A DNA stretch of 64,000 bases. Source: Echria macrotheca. Lineage: Eukaryota; Ascomycota; Sordariomycetes; Sordariales; Schizotheciaceae. Each line of letters opens with the position of its first letter. Within the stretch, counting starts at the first letter, position 1. Both the position numbers and the translations under genes were made by a program. The notes beneath the pieces were generated by a model. It was not told the DNA's origin and searched no databases. It worked only from the letters and a program-made list of their open reading frames with translations. Below, piece after piece: positions 30,999-43,026 of this stretch. Where the stretch lies: contig MU839828.1 in NCBI GenBank assembly GCA_030411725.1, positions 3,100,001 to 3,164,000 on the forward strand, given 5' to 3'.

Positions 30999-33108
30999 AT
31001 GGCACCCCCCTCCCCCCCAGACTCCCCAACCACATCCCGCCCCCGCATCCTCGTCCCCGAAAAAGTCTCAGCCGAAGGCCTCGCCCTGCTCCAGGAGCAC
31101 TACGAAGTCGACGTCCTCCCCGGTTTATCGTCCCAAGATCTCCACGCGACCATCGGGACCTACCACGGCCTGATCGTGCGGTCCGAGACAAAAGTGACCT
31201 CTTCCGTGCTCTCCGCAGCCCACAAGCTGCGCGTCGTCGCGCGCGCCGGCGTGGGCGTGGACAACATCGACGTGGACGCCGCGACGCGGCAGGGGATTAT
31301 CGTGGTCAACTCGCCTGCGGGGAACATCGTTGCTGCGGCGGAGCATACTTTGGCCCTGTTGTTAGCGACGGCGAGGAATGTGGGGCGGGCGGATGGGAGT
31401 ATGAAATCTGGAAGGTGGGAGCGGAGTAAATTGGTGGGTGTCGAGGTCGGGCGGAAGACGTTGGGGGTGATTGGGCTGGGGAAGGTCGGACTCAAGGTCG
31501 CGCGGATGGCCATCGGGTTGGGGATGGAAGTGCTCGCGCTGGATCCGTATGCCTCCCCCGACGTGGCGAGGCAGGCGGGTGTTGGGCTGGTTGCTTCGCT
31601 GGGAGAGTTGTTGCCTGTTGTGGATTTCTTGACGATTCATACGCCGTTGTTGGCGAGTACGCTTAACCTGCTGGGGGAGGAGGAATTCAAGAAGATGAAG
31701 AAGTCGGCGAGGGTGCTGAATGTTGCGCGCGGGGGCGTGTATAACGAGGAGGCGCTGCTCAAGGCGCTGGATGAGGGCTGGATTGCCGGTGCTGGGCTGG
31801 ATGTGTTCACGGCGGAACCGCCGGTCGAGGGGTCGATTGCCGCACGGCTGGCGGCGCACCCAAAGGTCGTGGCCACGCCGCATCTGGGCGCGAGTACCGT
31901 CGAGGCGCAGGAGAATGTCTCGATGGATGTGTGCACGCAGGTCTTGGAGATCCTGAGGGGCGGGCTGCCGACGGCGGCGGTGAATGCGCCGTTGATTTTA
32001 CCGGAAGAGTATCGGCGGTTGCAGCCTTTTGTGAAGCTGTATGTCTGTCCGTTCCCTTTTTGTCACCTTCCAAGTTGGATCTCACTGTTTGGACGGGGTT
32101 GGCTGGGTATGGTTGCTGTTTATCCCTCGCCCCTTTTCAGCCCCTTTTCCACGACCCCTTAGTCCGTTCTCACAGCACCCCCTGTCCCCTCTCCATTCTA
32201 ACATATATTCGAAACCCCCCCTCCTCCATCCTCCCAAAATTATCAGAGAGACTAACTGGGATGGATAAAAATACAGAGTCGAAAAAATAGGCTCCCTCTA
32301 CACCCAACACTTCGCCGCCTCCCACCAGCCAGGCGGCATGCTAGGCGGCCGCCGTTTCCAGCTCCTCTACCACGGCGAGCTAGCCTCGGTCTCCAACACG
32401 CGCCCGCTCTTCGCCGCGTTGGTCAAAGGCCTCCTAAGCACCATCAGCGACACGGGCGGCCGCGACGTCAACATCGTCAACGCGACCCTCATCGCCAAGG
32501 AGCGCGGCCTCTCCATCGACGAGACCCACGTCCGATCGCCTCCTACTACCACCGTCTCCCCCGAAAAGACTGACAACAACAGCAGCAGCAGCAGCGCAAC
32601 GACCTACGCTAGCGCCGTGGTCTTGCGCAGCCACCCCGTCACCTCGGGCGGAGTAGGAGAAGAACAGCTGATAGAGGGCTACGTCTCGGGCAGCGGGCCC
32701 TCGGCGTCCATCTGGATCTCGAAGCTCGACCGGTTCACGGCGAATTTCCCGCCGGAAGGCACCCTCCTCGTGCTGCACAACTATGATACCCCCGGGAAGA
32801 TCGGGAACGTCGGGATGGTCCTGGGCAGGCATGGGATTAATATTACCTTTATGCAGGTCGCGGGGCTGAATCGCGAGGCGAGGTTGGCGGCGGAGAAGAA
32901 GGTCGAAGAAAAAGAGGCGGCCAGTCGGGCGGCGAGCGTGGCGGATGGACCACCGCCTGCTGAGGGGGATGGTGGTGGGGAGTCTGAGGTCTTGGTTACC
33001 AAGGAGGCGCTCATGATTTTGGGTGTTGATGGGGATGTGACCAAGGAGGTGGTCGATGATTTGGCCAGGGCTGAGGGAATCTTGGATGTCAGCCTGTTGA
33101 GGCTGTAG
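30999..33108 (+). CDS. D-3-phosphoglycerate dehydrogenase, long form (623 aa)
   Basis: Exons 30999-32038 and 32277-33108 join over a 238-nt intron (GTATGT...ATACAG, branch ACTAAC) to give 623 residues. The enzyme oxidises 3-phosphoglycerate to 3-phosphohydroxypyruvate with NAD, the first step of serine synthesis. The N-terminal half is a D-2-hydroxyacid dehydrogenase: VARAGVGVDNIDVDAAT, nucleotide loop GLGKVGLKVARMA, and catalytic R244 (NVARGGV), E273 (FTAEPP) and H295 (ATPHLGAST). After residue 345 come the intervening domain and a C-terminal ACT domain (TLLVLHNYDTPGKIGNVGMV, GINITFMQVAG), which in this family allows serine feedback control. Fungus-specific additions are a Ser/Asn-rich loop near residue 440 and an Ala/Glu-rich insert within the ACT domain. 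The start lies in an A-rich context after a long CT-rich leader. Confidence 0.95.
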
Positions 33109-33255
33109 TGTTTTTTCCCCTTCTCTTTCGTCTCATTTTTATGTCTGTTTAATCTCTTAGTTTTCTGGGGTTCATCACTTATCTTCATGTCATCTCTTTA
33201 GGGTTTTTTTCTTCTTCTTGATATTTAAACATCATGATCGCCGAGACAAGTGCAC

Positions 33256-34606
33256 CTAAAAGTTCGCCTTGCCAGCGATGCGCTCGTTCTGCACAATTTC
33301 AACCCAGTAGCCATCGGGATCCAACACGAAAGCAACATTCTTCATCCGTCCGTCCGTCAGCCGCTTCTTCCAGTTGACCTTGAGCTTTTCCAGTCTCTCA
33401 CACGCCGCCTCCAGGTGATCCACCGACACGCCTGTTTCCATCTGTCAGTTTGTCATACTCTCGGAGACGAAAAAGTAAAACCCACAGATGTGACCAAACC
33501 CCTGCGGCTCCTTGTTGCCGTCGTGGTACGCAAACTGCTCGTCCTTTTCAGTCCCGTGGTTCCACGTCAGCTCCAGCAGACCCTCACGGTCCGCCGTGCC
33601 CGCTCCCGTCTTCCCGCCGTAGCCGAGAAAGTACAACGTGAAGTTGCCGCCATCGTGGGGCCGCAGCAGCGTCATCCCCAAGACCTCCTGGTAGAACTTG
33701 AGCGACTTTTCGGCATCCTTGACCCGGAGCATCGTGTGGTTCTGTCTCCATCAGCACCGTCTTTTTTTTGTTCAACAAAAAGGAGATAATACCATCCGAT
33801 ACGTCGCCGTATCCGTCGTAGTCACGCCCTCGGCCTCCTCAAGCGGCTTCTGCCCAATAATCTCGACCCAATACCCATCCGGATCCAGCACAAACGCAAT
33901 ATGGCGCATGCGACCGTCCGTCAGCTTCTTCTGGAACCGGTACCCGGCCTCCTCGATGCGCTTGCACGCAGCCTGGAGGTTATCGACGCTGACACAGGTA
34001 TGCCCGAAACCGCGGTGCGGCTCAGAATTTCCGTTGTTGACCTTGTACTCGGGGTCCGACTCGGTGCCGTAGTTGTGCGTCAGCTCGATCAGGCCCTCGC
34101 GGTCCCAGATGTTGTGGCCAGCCGACACGGCGCCGGGCGCGTCAAAGCCCAAAAAGTACAGGTCGAACTTGGCCTCGGGGAACTCGAGCTTCTTAATCAG
34201 CTTCATCCCGAGGAACTCGTAGAATTTGACTGCTCAGTTAGTTACTGCCGAGGAGGAGGGGAGGACAGAAACAAAACACACCCGACTCCTTCGGATCCTT
34301 GACCCGGATCCTGCATCTCGTTAGCTCTTTGCACCTGAATATCGAGAACATAAACTTACATGGAGTGGTTGAACAGGTACTTATTGGTATCCGTAGTCGC
34401 CGCCATGGTTGCAAACTTTACTGTTGCTGTTGTCAAGTCAGAAAATCGACTCTTTTAGAAGCGTTTCTTCTCCCCGCATCGTAGACGTCTGCCCCTCACG
34501 CAAGACAAAGACGAAACTCACCTGCAGGATGAAACTGTCCGAACCTAATAGACTTCGGCTTCAGCAATACTAAACGCAGCCTATTTGCAGCGCGAAAAGA
34601 GCTCAT
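33256..34606 (-). CDS. glo1: lactoylglutathione lyase (glyoxalase I), two-domain
   Basis: Coding exons of the short form are 34406-34360, 34310-34282, 34229-33793, 33741-33486 and 33431-33256, giving 314 residues. Glyoxalase I converts the hemithioacetal of methylglyoxal and glutathione to S-lactoylglutathione. Two homologous halves are visible: SMIRVKDPKESVKFYEFLGM and TMLRVKDAEKSLKFYQEVLGM, each followed by a LYFLG strand, a WDREGLIELTHN-like (or ADREGLLELTWN-like) helix start, GFGH and LDPDGYWVEI, which supply the metal-binding His, Gln and Glu. Exon 2 is only 29 nt. An upstream exon at 34606-34522, spliced through a 95-nt intron to 34426, keeps the frame and adds 35 residues, MSSFRAANRLRLVLLKPKSI onward, with the look of a mitochondrial presequence. 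A 349-residue form is therefore possible, with the internal ATG at 34406 giving a cytosolic one. Confidence 0.95.
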
Positions 34607-35272
34607 ATATCTTGCAAAATGTCCAGTTGTTCAACTCGGATGTGAAGGAAGAAGAAAGAAGCGAGTGGGTATCTATTTCCCCAACGCGGGCTGGCGGGGC
34701 TTCGATGATGTCGAAATTCAGATACTGGCTGCGGGGGTGAGAACTCTCGCGGGTCGGCACTTTTGCCCCGTTCGGCTTCTCGTTGATCGGTAACTATGGA
34801 GTACCAACTATCCCTCTTGGTGGGTAGCTACTCGCAGAGATTGAGATGTGCCCACGTTCAGGTCTTTAACCCCACGCTCCTCCTTCAGTCATGTCACCTC
34901 ACCTAAAGAGGGATGAACAGAATCAAGTGCAACTGCTAACATGAATTACAACCATGGCCTTGTTCGTATTCTTCTCTCTCCAGAGCTCCTCAACAGGAGT
35001 CTCCAATTATACTTCTTCGGACCGAAAACTAGCTAATCCGGAACATCCCGATTCGAGCTATCCGTACCCCGCCCGCTTCCCGACAAGCTCATAGCTTGAC
35101 CCCGCCATCCATTGACGTCAATGCTTGAGCTTCCAATTGTGTCCGCATACCGGTATTCCATAATCCATAATGTACACTGCAGCCACTCATGCGCCAATAA
35201 CACTGAACACGGACTCCAACTCATCCCTCGCATACTTTACACAGGCCCAAACAGTTGGCGCAGCTCGTCGAC
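34607..35272. other. intergenic region
   Basis: This holds the glyoxalase promoter and the 3' untranslated region of the MAM3-like gene, both on the minus strand. I see no RNA gene or repeat. Confidence 0.45.
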
Positions 35273-37721
35273 CTACGACTTACCGCCCTTCCTCTTCTTT
35301 CTCCTGCTCTTCTTTTTTCCGCCCGCATTGCTGCTCCCTGGCCCTCCCCCTTCGTTTTTCGATCCCTCGCCTTCACCGTGGTCCTCATCTCCATCTCCCG
35401 ATAATACCCCCTCGTCCTCTTCGTCCACTACGTCTTCCTTGGACTTGCCGGTACTTATCGTGGCGGTCATCTTGCCGTGTTCAGGTGAGGACGTCAAAAT
35501 CGCCACTTCGTCCTCGTCGTTCGAACTAGTCGTTTCAAGCACCACCTTCCGTACGCCTCGGGACTCGATGACATTCTCGGTGATGCTGCCGCTGCGGACC
35601 GCTGCCTTCTTGCCGCCGTAAGGGTGACCTTCTGCCCGCAGACTCTGCGAGCTCTCACCACTCGAGCTCGCTCTCTTAGAAGGGGCGTCGTGTATTGACA
35701 CTGGTTTGGACGTGGTTTGTGTCCCTTGGCTCACTTGCTCGACCGTTTCGAGCGACAATGTAGGCATCTGATCTCCGCCATGTGGCGATAGGTGTACTTT
35801 GACGGCGGGTGGCGGGCTGACGGCGCCGTAACTTTGCCGTAAAGCTTGGATCCCGTCCTTTCCGGTGATCTGTGGCCGCAAAAGGCTCGTTGTTTCGTCC
35901 CCGTCATCAAAAACTGCACTGGTGAAAGCGCCCTCGGTAACTGAAGCTGATCGCGCGGGAACTGTATATCCGGGTTTCACCTTGACCGTAGTTGACCGCG
36001 TATTCTTGGGGTTCGTAGCCGGATTGGACGGCCCGAGATGCTTGAGGTGCTGCCTCAACTCGTCGAAGTTGGCCCGCACCGGGACCATGGTCCGTATCGT
36101 CTGGCCATCGGCTCCCGCAGAGCTCCTACGCATCATAAAGGTGGCCGTCTTGGGGCTTGTGGATAGCTGGTGAACATCATGACCCGAACTCCCAGCCCAT
36201 TCGACGGGCTTTTGTTGGGGCGTGTGTCGGTAGGTCACGCCACCAGAATCGACCACCGTGCTGTCATTGCCAAGCCTGGTCGAGAGTTCGTCAGAGAGAG
36301 AATGTTGACGTTGAACCCTCGCTTTGGGAGCCGGCGTAAGGCGGCGGATCGCTTTGTGCACGTCTATGTAGACATCCGACTCGTCAATGATTTCCCTGTC
36401 CGCGTTAGCAAAATACGCCCCCGATAATCCAAACCCGACTTACTCTCCAATCAGCTCCTCGATGACATCCTCAAGTGTAACCACACCTAGCGCGCCATGG
36501 TCTTCGCCTGGGAATTCGGACACCAGCACCATGTGAGACTTTCCTTCCTGAAAGAAGTTGACAATGTCTAAGCAACTCGTTTCGGGCCGCGTCTCCGGCA
36601 GCGTAGCTAGTGGGAAGTCCCTGACGAGTTTGGCATCCTCGGGATCGTAGGTGATAAGAATCTTGACAAGTAACATCCCAACAAAGTTGGTCGGGCTACC
36701 TGTCTCGTGGATCGGTATCCTCGAGTAGCCTGCCGACAGTATGGTATCCATGGTCTGTTCATCTAGGACGGTATCTTCAGACATGACAAACACATCTTCC
36801 ATGGGCGTCATCACGTTGGCGACGGGCTTTTCCTTCAAGTCCAGTACCGCGCTGATGATGGTCACCTCATCCTGGTTTAGGCGTTGCGAGACATCCCCGA
36901 GGTTTTTGTGTAGAGTGACGAGCGTTTTCAGCCCGCTCTTCTTGTACACCGTACCATGGTCCTCGCCGAGGAGTTTGTCCAGAAGTTTGGCGGTTGGCCA
37001 GGCTAGCGGAGCTAGGAGATACATGAGGGCGAGAACAGGCTTCGACATGTAACCGCCGATTTGCAGGCCATAGCGAACGCAGATAGACTGGGGAACCACC
37101 TCGCCAAAGATTACTATAGACGATCGAGATTAGCTAGGTATACGACAGCCTAGGGTCGGATAGAAGTATACCGATCAAGAAAGTTGAGCCGACCACGGCG
37201 GCAACGCCACCGCCTAGACAACGGTCCAGCACCACGGGAAGGGACTCGTTCACAATGACATTTGCCAGAAGCAATGTAACCAGAACCCAGTGTTTTCCCT
37301 TTTGTAGAAGCTCGTATACCCTCTTCGCATTCTTCTGTTGGGGTTCGTTGGGGTCCTTAGCCACCACCTGGAGATATATGCCGTCTTGGCCCATGAGACT
37401 AGCACATGGTCAGCGACAAACAGTTCAAAACCGATAATTAACCAGACTATCATCTTACGCAATGGTGAGACCAGCAAAAGCGCCTCCGGAAAGAACCAAG
37501 ACCACAGAAGCTACGTAGAGCACCCAAAGGCTTGCGCCATCGGCCTCGGGAACATTGTCGTCGAGATGGCCCGAGACATGGAGCGGGGCTGCATATACAC
37601 TGGAGACCCCCAGAAACAGAACCCGGGAGAGGCCGACGACGAGGGAGCGCGCCGCAAGCAGGCCATTGGATCGAGCGTGCACGGCGCGTGCTGGCAATTG
37701 AGAGGATGAGAGAGGCATCAT
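35273..37721 (-). CDS. mam3: MAM3/CNNM-family membrane protein with DUF21 and CBS domains (760 aa)
   Basis: Exons 37721-37459, 37398-37172, 37113-36444 and 36395-35273 join with correct phases to give 760 residues. CNNM/Mam3 proteins are four-segment membrane proteins affecting magnesium or manganese balance; yeast Mam3 is vacuolar and its loss changes manganese tolerance. The DUF21 region covers about residues 60-240 (LYVASVVLVLSGGAFAGLTI, WVLVTLLLANVIVNESLPVV, VIFGEVVPQSICVRYG, PVLALMYLLAPLAWPTAKLL). Two CBS domains follow: VMTPMEDVFVMSEDT, AGYSRIPIHE, then SHMVLVSEFP and GVVTLEDVIEELIGE. A tail of about 370 residues is Ser/Thr-rich and ends in a Lys/Arg-rich stretch (GKKKSRRKKRKGGKS). The ATG at 37721 precedes an N-terminal hydrophobic segment that may be a signal anchor. 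Confidence 0.94.
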
Positions 37722-38881
37722 GGGCCTCGATCGATGGCGCCACGAGGGCTGGAGGGGGAAGAGCGATCCGGGGACTAAATGCAACAGAGAGGGCTGTCTG
37801 CCGTCAATTCATTGCGTCTAGCGTATGGGACCGGCGTATTCCCCTGCAGGCACTTCTGGCGATCGGTAACAATATGACGAGGGCGGCAGAGTCGGGAGCG
37901 CTGAAGCTCGACTCGAGGCGGATGCAACTGCTTTGCGTGGGCAGTGGGCCCGCATTTATGATTTCGTGAGGCGGGTGTGGGCCTGCACAAGCGTCATCGG
38001 ACATTACAGTGTGGTGGCCAATGCACGCTGGCGATTGGCTTTGTTCCGTCGTACGATCTCTAAGCAGCACCATGAGAACTTAACCGCTAGCGATGCGTAA
38101 CATGAGGACGACCCGGAGATGACCTTGATGACACGAGGCTCATTATATGTCGACGAGTTTTGTGTCTTGATCCGAGCTTCAAATGATCTTGTGCTGCCTC
38201 TCAGATCCGAGGATCTGATAATGAAGAACATGAGGCAATAGCGGGCAGCTGAGGTTCCACTGCGTGGGCAAAAGCATGTGGAACTCCACGGATAAGGACC
38301 TTGATAGTCAGGGGGCAAGATAGCTTCTTCCCTAGGCGCTTTTTAGACACTAGGTATTTCAGAGAGAATACGACTGTAGCTAATAGAGTTATTCTATTAC
38401 TCTACCACAGTACTCTAGATTAGAAGTCGTCCAGGAAGTTGAACCAAGTCTGAACTCTGGAGCGGGCGATGCCCCGCTGGAATGTAATTGGGCAGTTGCA
38501 AGCAGCTAACACGGACCACTTCGGCGAGCTCCAACGCGGGGAACAGCAGAAAACCAAGCGCGTCTCCCATCGGGCTGTTTATGTCCTCTGTCGTGATTTC
38601 TTCAGACAGCGGCCCATGCCTTACCAATCCGACTCCCGCCTGCCCGACTGCGCCATCGTTTCAACTACGCATGCCACATCAAAACTCGCGTCATTTGAGT
38701 CGGAATCGCATGAGGGATGAAAGCGCAATCGAAAAGACGCGACCGAGCCGACCACAGTACTTCGCGTCCAGGACGAGCAATTGATCACGCATCATCAGAC
38801 AAGCGAGCGCATCCGTACTCTCCACCCGACTAGGCATATGTCTTCACTGAGGAGCTGAGAATACGTGTTCTTGACGTCGAA
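37722..38881. other. divergent intergenic region
   Basis: About 1.2 kb between the MAM3-like gene (minus) and the 795-aa gene (plus). No supported gene; both promoters must lie here. Confidence 0.45.
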
Positions 38882-41269
38882 ATGGCCAAGCTGAATCGGC
38901 GACTGCGTCCGCCACCACAACGCGCATCTGAGGACTCCAGCTCATCCGACTCCGATATCCCTGCCGATGCCGACATTACCCCACGACGACTTCCTCCGGG
39001 TCCTGCAACCCGGCTCCGTGCTTCGTTAAGCCGTGGCTTTGGCGCATCATCTGCTCCCAATGCCGCGTCCATTGCTAAGCGCAAGCGAGGCGACGAGGTC
39101 TCTTCTCTCCGGCCCGGGAAGCGTATGCGCCCTGATCGACCGAATCAAAACCTGGACGATGAGGATGCCCCGGTAGATGAGACGGTTCTGGGGGCTTTCA
39201 ATAGCTTTGCGAAATCACGGGCGCAACCTCCAACCAAAGACATCGTTGTCGCCCTTCGCAGCTCTAAAGATGACCGGGCACGAGCCCGGGGCGGGTTAAG
39301 CAGTCAAAAACCAATACGATCGAGGCGGGACGCGGTAGAGGATACGCCACAGCAGCAGAGATCTCTGCGGCCCTCACGAGCCACTATTACCGTTGTGGGT
39401 GATGAACAGGACGAAGAGGACGAGGAAGAAGAAAACACCGACGCGGATGGAGGCCGTGATACAGGAGACGAAGATACGGACGAGAATCTGGTTATACGAT
39501 CTGACCCGCGCACTGCTAGCCCCGAGCTAGACACTGGTATGCCAAAACGGGCTCCTGGTGATGTCTATGACTTCCCGGACGACGAGAGCGAGGAGGAGGA
39601 GCCGGCGGTCAGCAATGCCCCGGACCAACCACGACGGGTTACAATCAACGGCCTATCAACAAGAAAACAAGGCGGAGTCGCCCGCCCACTAACCTCTGAG
39701 ACGCCTTTGCCGAGCGTAGAGGACTCTGACTTTGGTTATCCTGTTCCTGCGCCTGCTGCACGGTCTTTAAGAAAGAGAACACCGGCGCAGGCCGCATCTT
39801 CAAGAGCACCGCCCTCTCATTCTCGAATTCCATCAAAAGGTCCCCCGTCTATTCGCGGAGGTGGCACAGTTCCCGGACGGCGGGCTGGAGCTGTTCTGGG
39901 ATTTATTGCCGAGGAGCCGGATGAAGACGGCCAAGGCAGTGGAAATGAGGAAGCACAAGAGGATGAGCAGCAAGAGGATGAGCAGCAATATGGAGACCAG
40001 GGAGACGATCCACAAGACGAGATTCACCCTTCCGTCTCTCCCACGCCGAGCCAGAGGCTGGCAGCCACTGTATCGGGCAATGCTGTGAAAGCAATGTACA
40101 AGTTCATGGGCAAGCCTGGCTGGTCTGATAAGGGCGAAGACTGGTATAAGCGGTTAAGAGCCGGGATGGACGCCAATGACGCGCCTGGCATTACGAGAAT
40201 AGGCGAACAACTATTCAAGTACTTGTACCATCTTCAGCTCAGCCTCAGTAAAGCGCCAGCAGCATCCGCCTTGGAACTGCAGGGAAAATGGTTGGAAGAA
40301 CGGACCGACGCCATGAAGAAGCCAATATCAGAAATCACCAAACTCTTCAACCAGGTCCGCGAAAGTCGGCTCGCTGCGCTTGGGGATTCCGATCGGCGCG
40401 ATAACTCGAGGCTAGAGGTGCGCCGCGCTACGGTTACCGATTTAACACATCATGTCATGCCGATGCTGGTCCAGGCTCTGTGGAGGACGTGTTGTCTGGG
40501 CGGGACACAGAACTTTGAGGGGAAGACTACTCTCGCAGATGAGCTCGTATTCACACCTACCAGCTTACCATACGCGAGAAAGATCACGAGTTGGATCCGT
40601 AAGCTACAAGAGACGCTAGAGTACGAGATGGAGCAACGCCCTGTCGACTACGGCGACGCAAGGAAGGCCGAGCGAGCCAAAAAGAACCATCGAGGATTTG
40701 GCACTGCACTTGGACTCTGGGCTGAGGAGCTTCAGGATGCTGTGGATGAGTTGGAGGCCCAGGCGGATGCTCAGAATCGTATCGCTGAGTGCATCCGGAA
40801 CGACCGGGAAATTCGAGAAGCGCGGGAGGTGGAAGAGGAAGAGCAGCTCGAGAGAACCGAGCGAAAGTGGGCCGAAGTTGCGGAATCGGTGAAACGGATC
40901 TCCAGCCAACCCAGGCCATTGCAAGAGAAGTGGCTGAAGAGCATCCGGGCCCTACCCCCTTCTTCAACCGCCCCGGCCTCCGGGGTCAGTCGTCCGCCGG
41001 TAGTCGGATTTCAAGAGGAGCCCGTGGTGGTTGAACACGAGCCGTGGCCGAATGAAGACAAAAAGTGGTTGCTAGATGAGCTACGAAGGGAGGATCGCAA
41101 GCGTGGACCTATGAACCAGCCATCGCGAGACGAAATAGAGACGTGGGCGGAAACACTCGGTCGCGATGTCGACGAGGTGGTACAAGAGATCAGGTTGTTG
41201 AAGCAAGCGGCAAGAATGGTTGCGCAGCAGCACGGGATTATGGTTGCAGCCTGGGCATCGACGAAATGA
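38882..41269 (+). CDS. unknown nuclear-type protein with C-terminal SANT-like region (795 aa)
   Basis: A single exon encodes 795 residues from a well-placed ATG (ACGTCGAAATGG). The first 400 residues are disordered, with basic runs (KRKRGDE, GKRMRPDRP) alternating with acidic runs (DEQDEEDEEEEN, DDESEEEE) and QEDEQQ repeats. From about residue 400 the protein is helical (VSGNAVKAMYKFMGKPGWSD, ITRIGEQLFKYLYHLQLSLS, MPMLVQALWRTCCLGG), with a coiled coil near 650 (AREVEEEEQLERTERKWAEV). The last 70 residues (WPNEDKKWLLDELRREDRK, ETWAETLGRDVDEVVQEIRL) have spacing like a single Myb/SANT repeat. Chromatin or kinetochore roles would suit this mix, but I do not recognise the family. No intron was needed. 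Confidence 0.85.
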   Translation: MAKLNRRLRPPPQRASEDSSSSDSDIPADADITPRRLPPGPATRLRASLSRGFGASSAPNAASIAKRKRGDEVSSLRPGKRMRPDRPNQNLDDEDAPVDETVLGAFNSFAKSRAQPPTKDIVVALRSSKDDRARARGGLSSQKPIRSRRDAVEDTPQQQRSLRPSRATITVVGDEQDEEDEEEENTDADGGRDTGDEDTDENLVIRSDPRTASPELDTGMPKRAPGDVYDFPDDESEEEEPAVSNAPDQPRRVTINGLSTRKQGGVARPLTSETPLPSVEDSDFGYPVPAPAARSLRKRTPAQAASSRAPPSHSRIPSKGPPSIRGGGTVPGRRAGAVLGFIAEEPDEDGQGSGNEEAQEDEQQEDEQQYGDQGDDPQDEIHPSVSPTPSQRLAATVSGNAVKAMYKFMGKPGWSDKGEDWYKRLRAGMDANDAPGITRIGEQLFKYLYHLQLSLSKAPAASALELQGKWLEERTDAMKKPISEITKLFNQVRESRLAALGDSDRRDNSRLEVRRATVTDLTHHVMPMLVQALWRTCCLGGTQNFEGKTTLADELVFTPTSLPYARKITSWIRKLQETLEYEMEQRPVDYGDARKAERAKKNHRGFGTALGLWAEELQDAVDELEAQADAQNRIAECIRNDREIREAREVEEEEQLERTERKWAEVAESVKRISSQPRPLQEKWLKSIRALPPSSTAPASGVSRPPVVGFQEEPVVVEHEPWPNEDKKWLLDELRREDRKRGPMNQPSRDEIETWAETLGRDVDEVVQEIRLLKQAARMVAQQHGIMVAAWASTK

Positions 41270-43026
41270 TGAAAGTTCTGAAGGGGGAGTTTGGACGGCT
41301 TTGGAGGTGTGCGATCATATTACTATTGCTATGAGACAGCGTCAAGATACCCTTCCCGGCTTATGCTTATCGTGTGTAGAATTCAAGCACATTTTATTTG
41401 GCATCGACGTGGCCGCCATCCACCTTGCTGCGCAGCTGCCACGCTCGCCCCATCACTTGCATATCCAAAAACCGAAAACGCGCAGGACAGCGAGGAGTTG
41501 CGGGGTGCGGGAGCTTTTCGCCAACAGCGCGGTGACACATCATCACGGGGAGGGAGACTAAGGCGAGGCGGTCGGGTGTGTTGTACGTGAACCTGCGTGT
41601 CTTGGCAAGGGCTGCAGACGGTGCCTGATTCATTGCGGCCGAATTCGGGGCTTGCCTGAGGATATGCCGCGGTGAAGCAAGAGCCATTATTGGCGATACT
41701 GAACCTGGGAAACATTCGATGCACTGACTTGCGAAGGCGACAATTGAATCTCAGGGTCTGCAACCCGACAGGGTGGACCTGTCTCAGTCTCATGGGATTA
41801 TACCGGTTGACCAGAGACTCAAGAAGCCGTGGGAGAAGACTCACGAAAGACAGCCAGGATGCAATGAAGATGATAACTAGCGCATCGCACAACACATCAA
41901 TGTAACCTGTCAAATTGGCGGGGTTCTCATCACAGTCACGGGCCTCTTATTATCAAGCCCGATTATAGGTGATTCGTCCCATCCAGTGCCATGCCAGGCC
42001 ATCCCGGCTGGAGATCTCTCTTGACACGTCCGCCGGTGGACAAGGGCCGGCATGGCGGACGGTCGAAACGTCGAGCCCAATCTTGCATTGAGGACGCGCC
42101 CATTGTGCAGCGCGACCTCAAACATGCCCGCGACCGCAGACAGATTCGCGCGCCGGCCGCCAATGGGAAGCCGCCGTCCCGCAAGCTCGACGACTCCAAG
42201 AAAACCAGGCGAGCTCCCAGGCGGGCCATTGGACAGGCGACGGGACACACTGCATCGGTGCATCTGAGTGGTGGTGCTGGTGGTGGATGCGCAGCTCCGC
42301 GACTGACTGTCAAGAAAGAAGGAAAAGGGGTCTGGTCTGGCTCCAATGTCTTGGCCGCCCGTCCCTTGTGGCCATCCCGAATCCCCACTGTCCTTCCGCA
42401 GCGTCCCTGCCACCCTTGTCCGCCGCTGCACCCACTTTAAGCCACTTTATGACCGCGCTTTCCCAAACCAAGGCGTCCCAGAGCTGCACCCAGCGCATTG
42501 AAACGGATCCTCTTTTTTTCTTGCTTCCTCGCCAATTTGAGCTGCTGCGTTCTTTCCTCGCATCACCAAACCTCCTGCTTGCCCTGTCTAGCTGGAGGAG
42601 CCCATTGTTGCCGTCTATTGTCCTTAGTTGTTTATTGTCTCTGTTGGGGGCCGAGCCCACATCCGCGTCAGAGCTCGAGCAGCATTGTGCGACAGCTCGA
42701 CGGGAAATTTGCTCCCGATTGGAATAGGAGCCAAGGTGAGAGAAGATGCTGTCGCTTTCCTTGACCCGACCCGCGACAATGCTATTGACCACACCGATGG
42801 CCTCTTCTTCGGCTATGCTTAGCTGATGAGGGGCCAGGTAGCTTAAGCTTTGTTTATTTCCTTGTCCTTCTCTGCCCCCTGCATCCTGGAAACACCATAC
42901 CTGCGCCGTGGCCGAGAGAGCTTGTTGGCTAATAAAAGACGGAAGAGCCCGCAGCCCGAATAGCATCTCGCTAGCTTGTATCGAGCTTAGAGTACATAGT
43001 TTCTCTGTCTCATCGCTTAGCCCATC
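41270..43026. other. gene-free stretch, 1.8 kb
   Basis: A 464-codon minus frame reaches into this region from the coiled-coil gene; it is an antisense shadow of that gene's Ala/Thr-rich start. Other frames are short. The coiled-coil gene's promoter and leader are expected at the right end. Confidence 0.5.

Noticed and set aside
31931..32290. Plus frames spanning the 238-nt intron of the dehydrogenase gene
   Set aside because: They contain the intron and out-of-frame exon; the spliced model restores the protein exactly.
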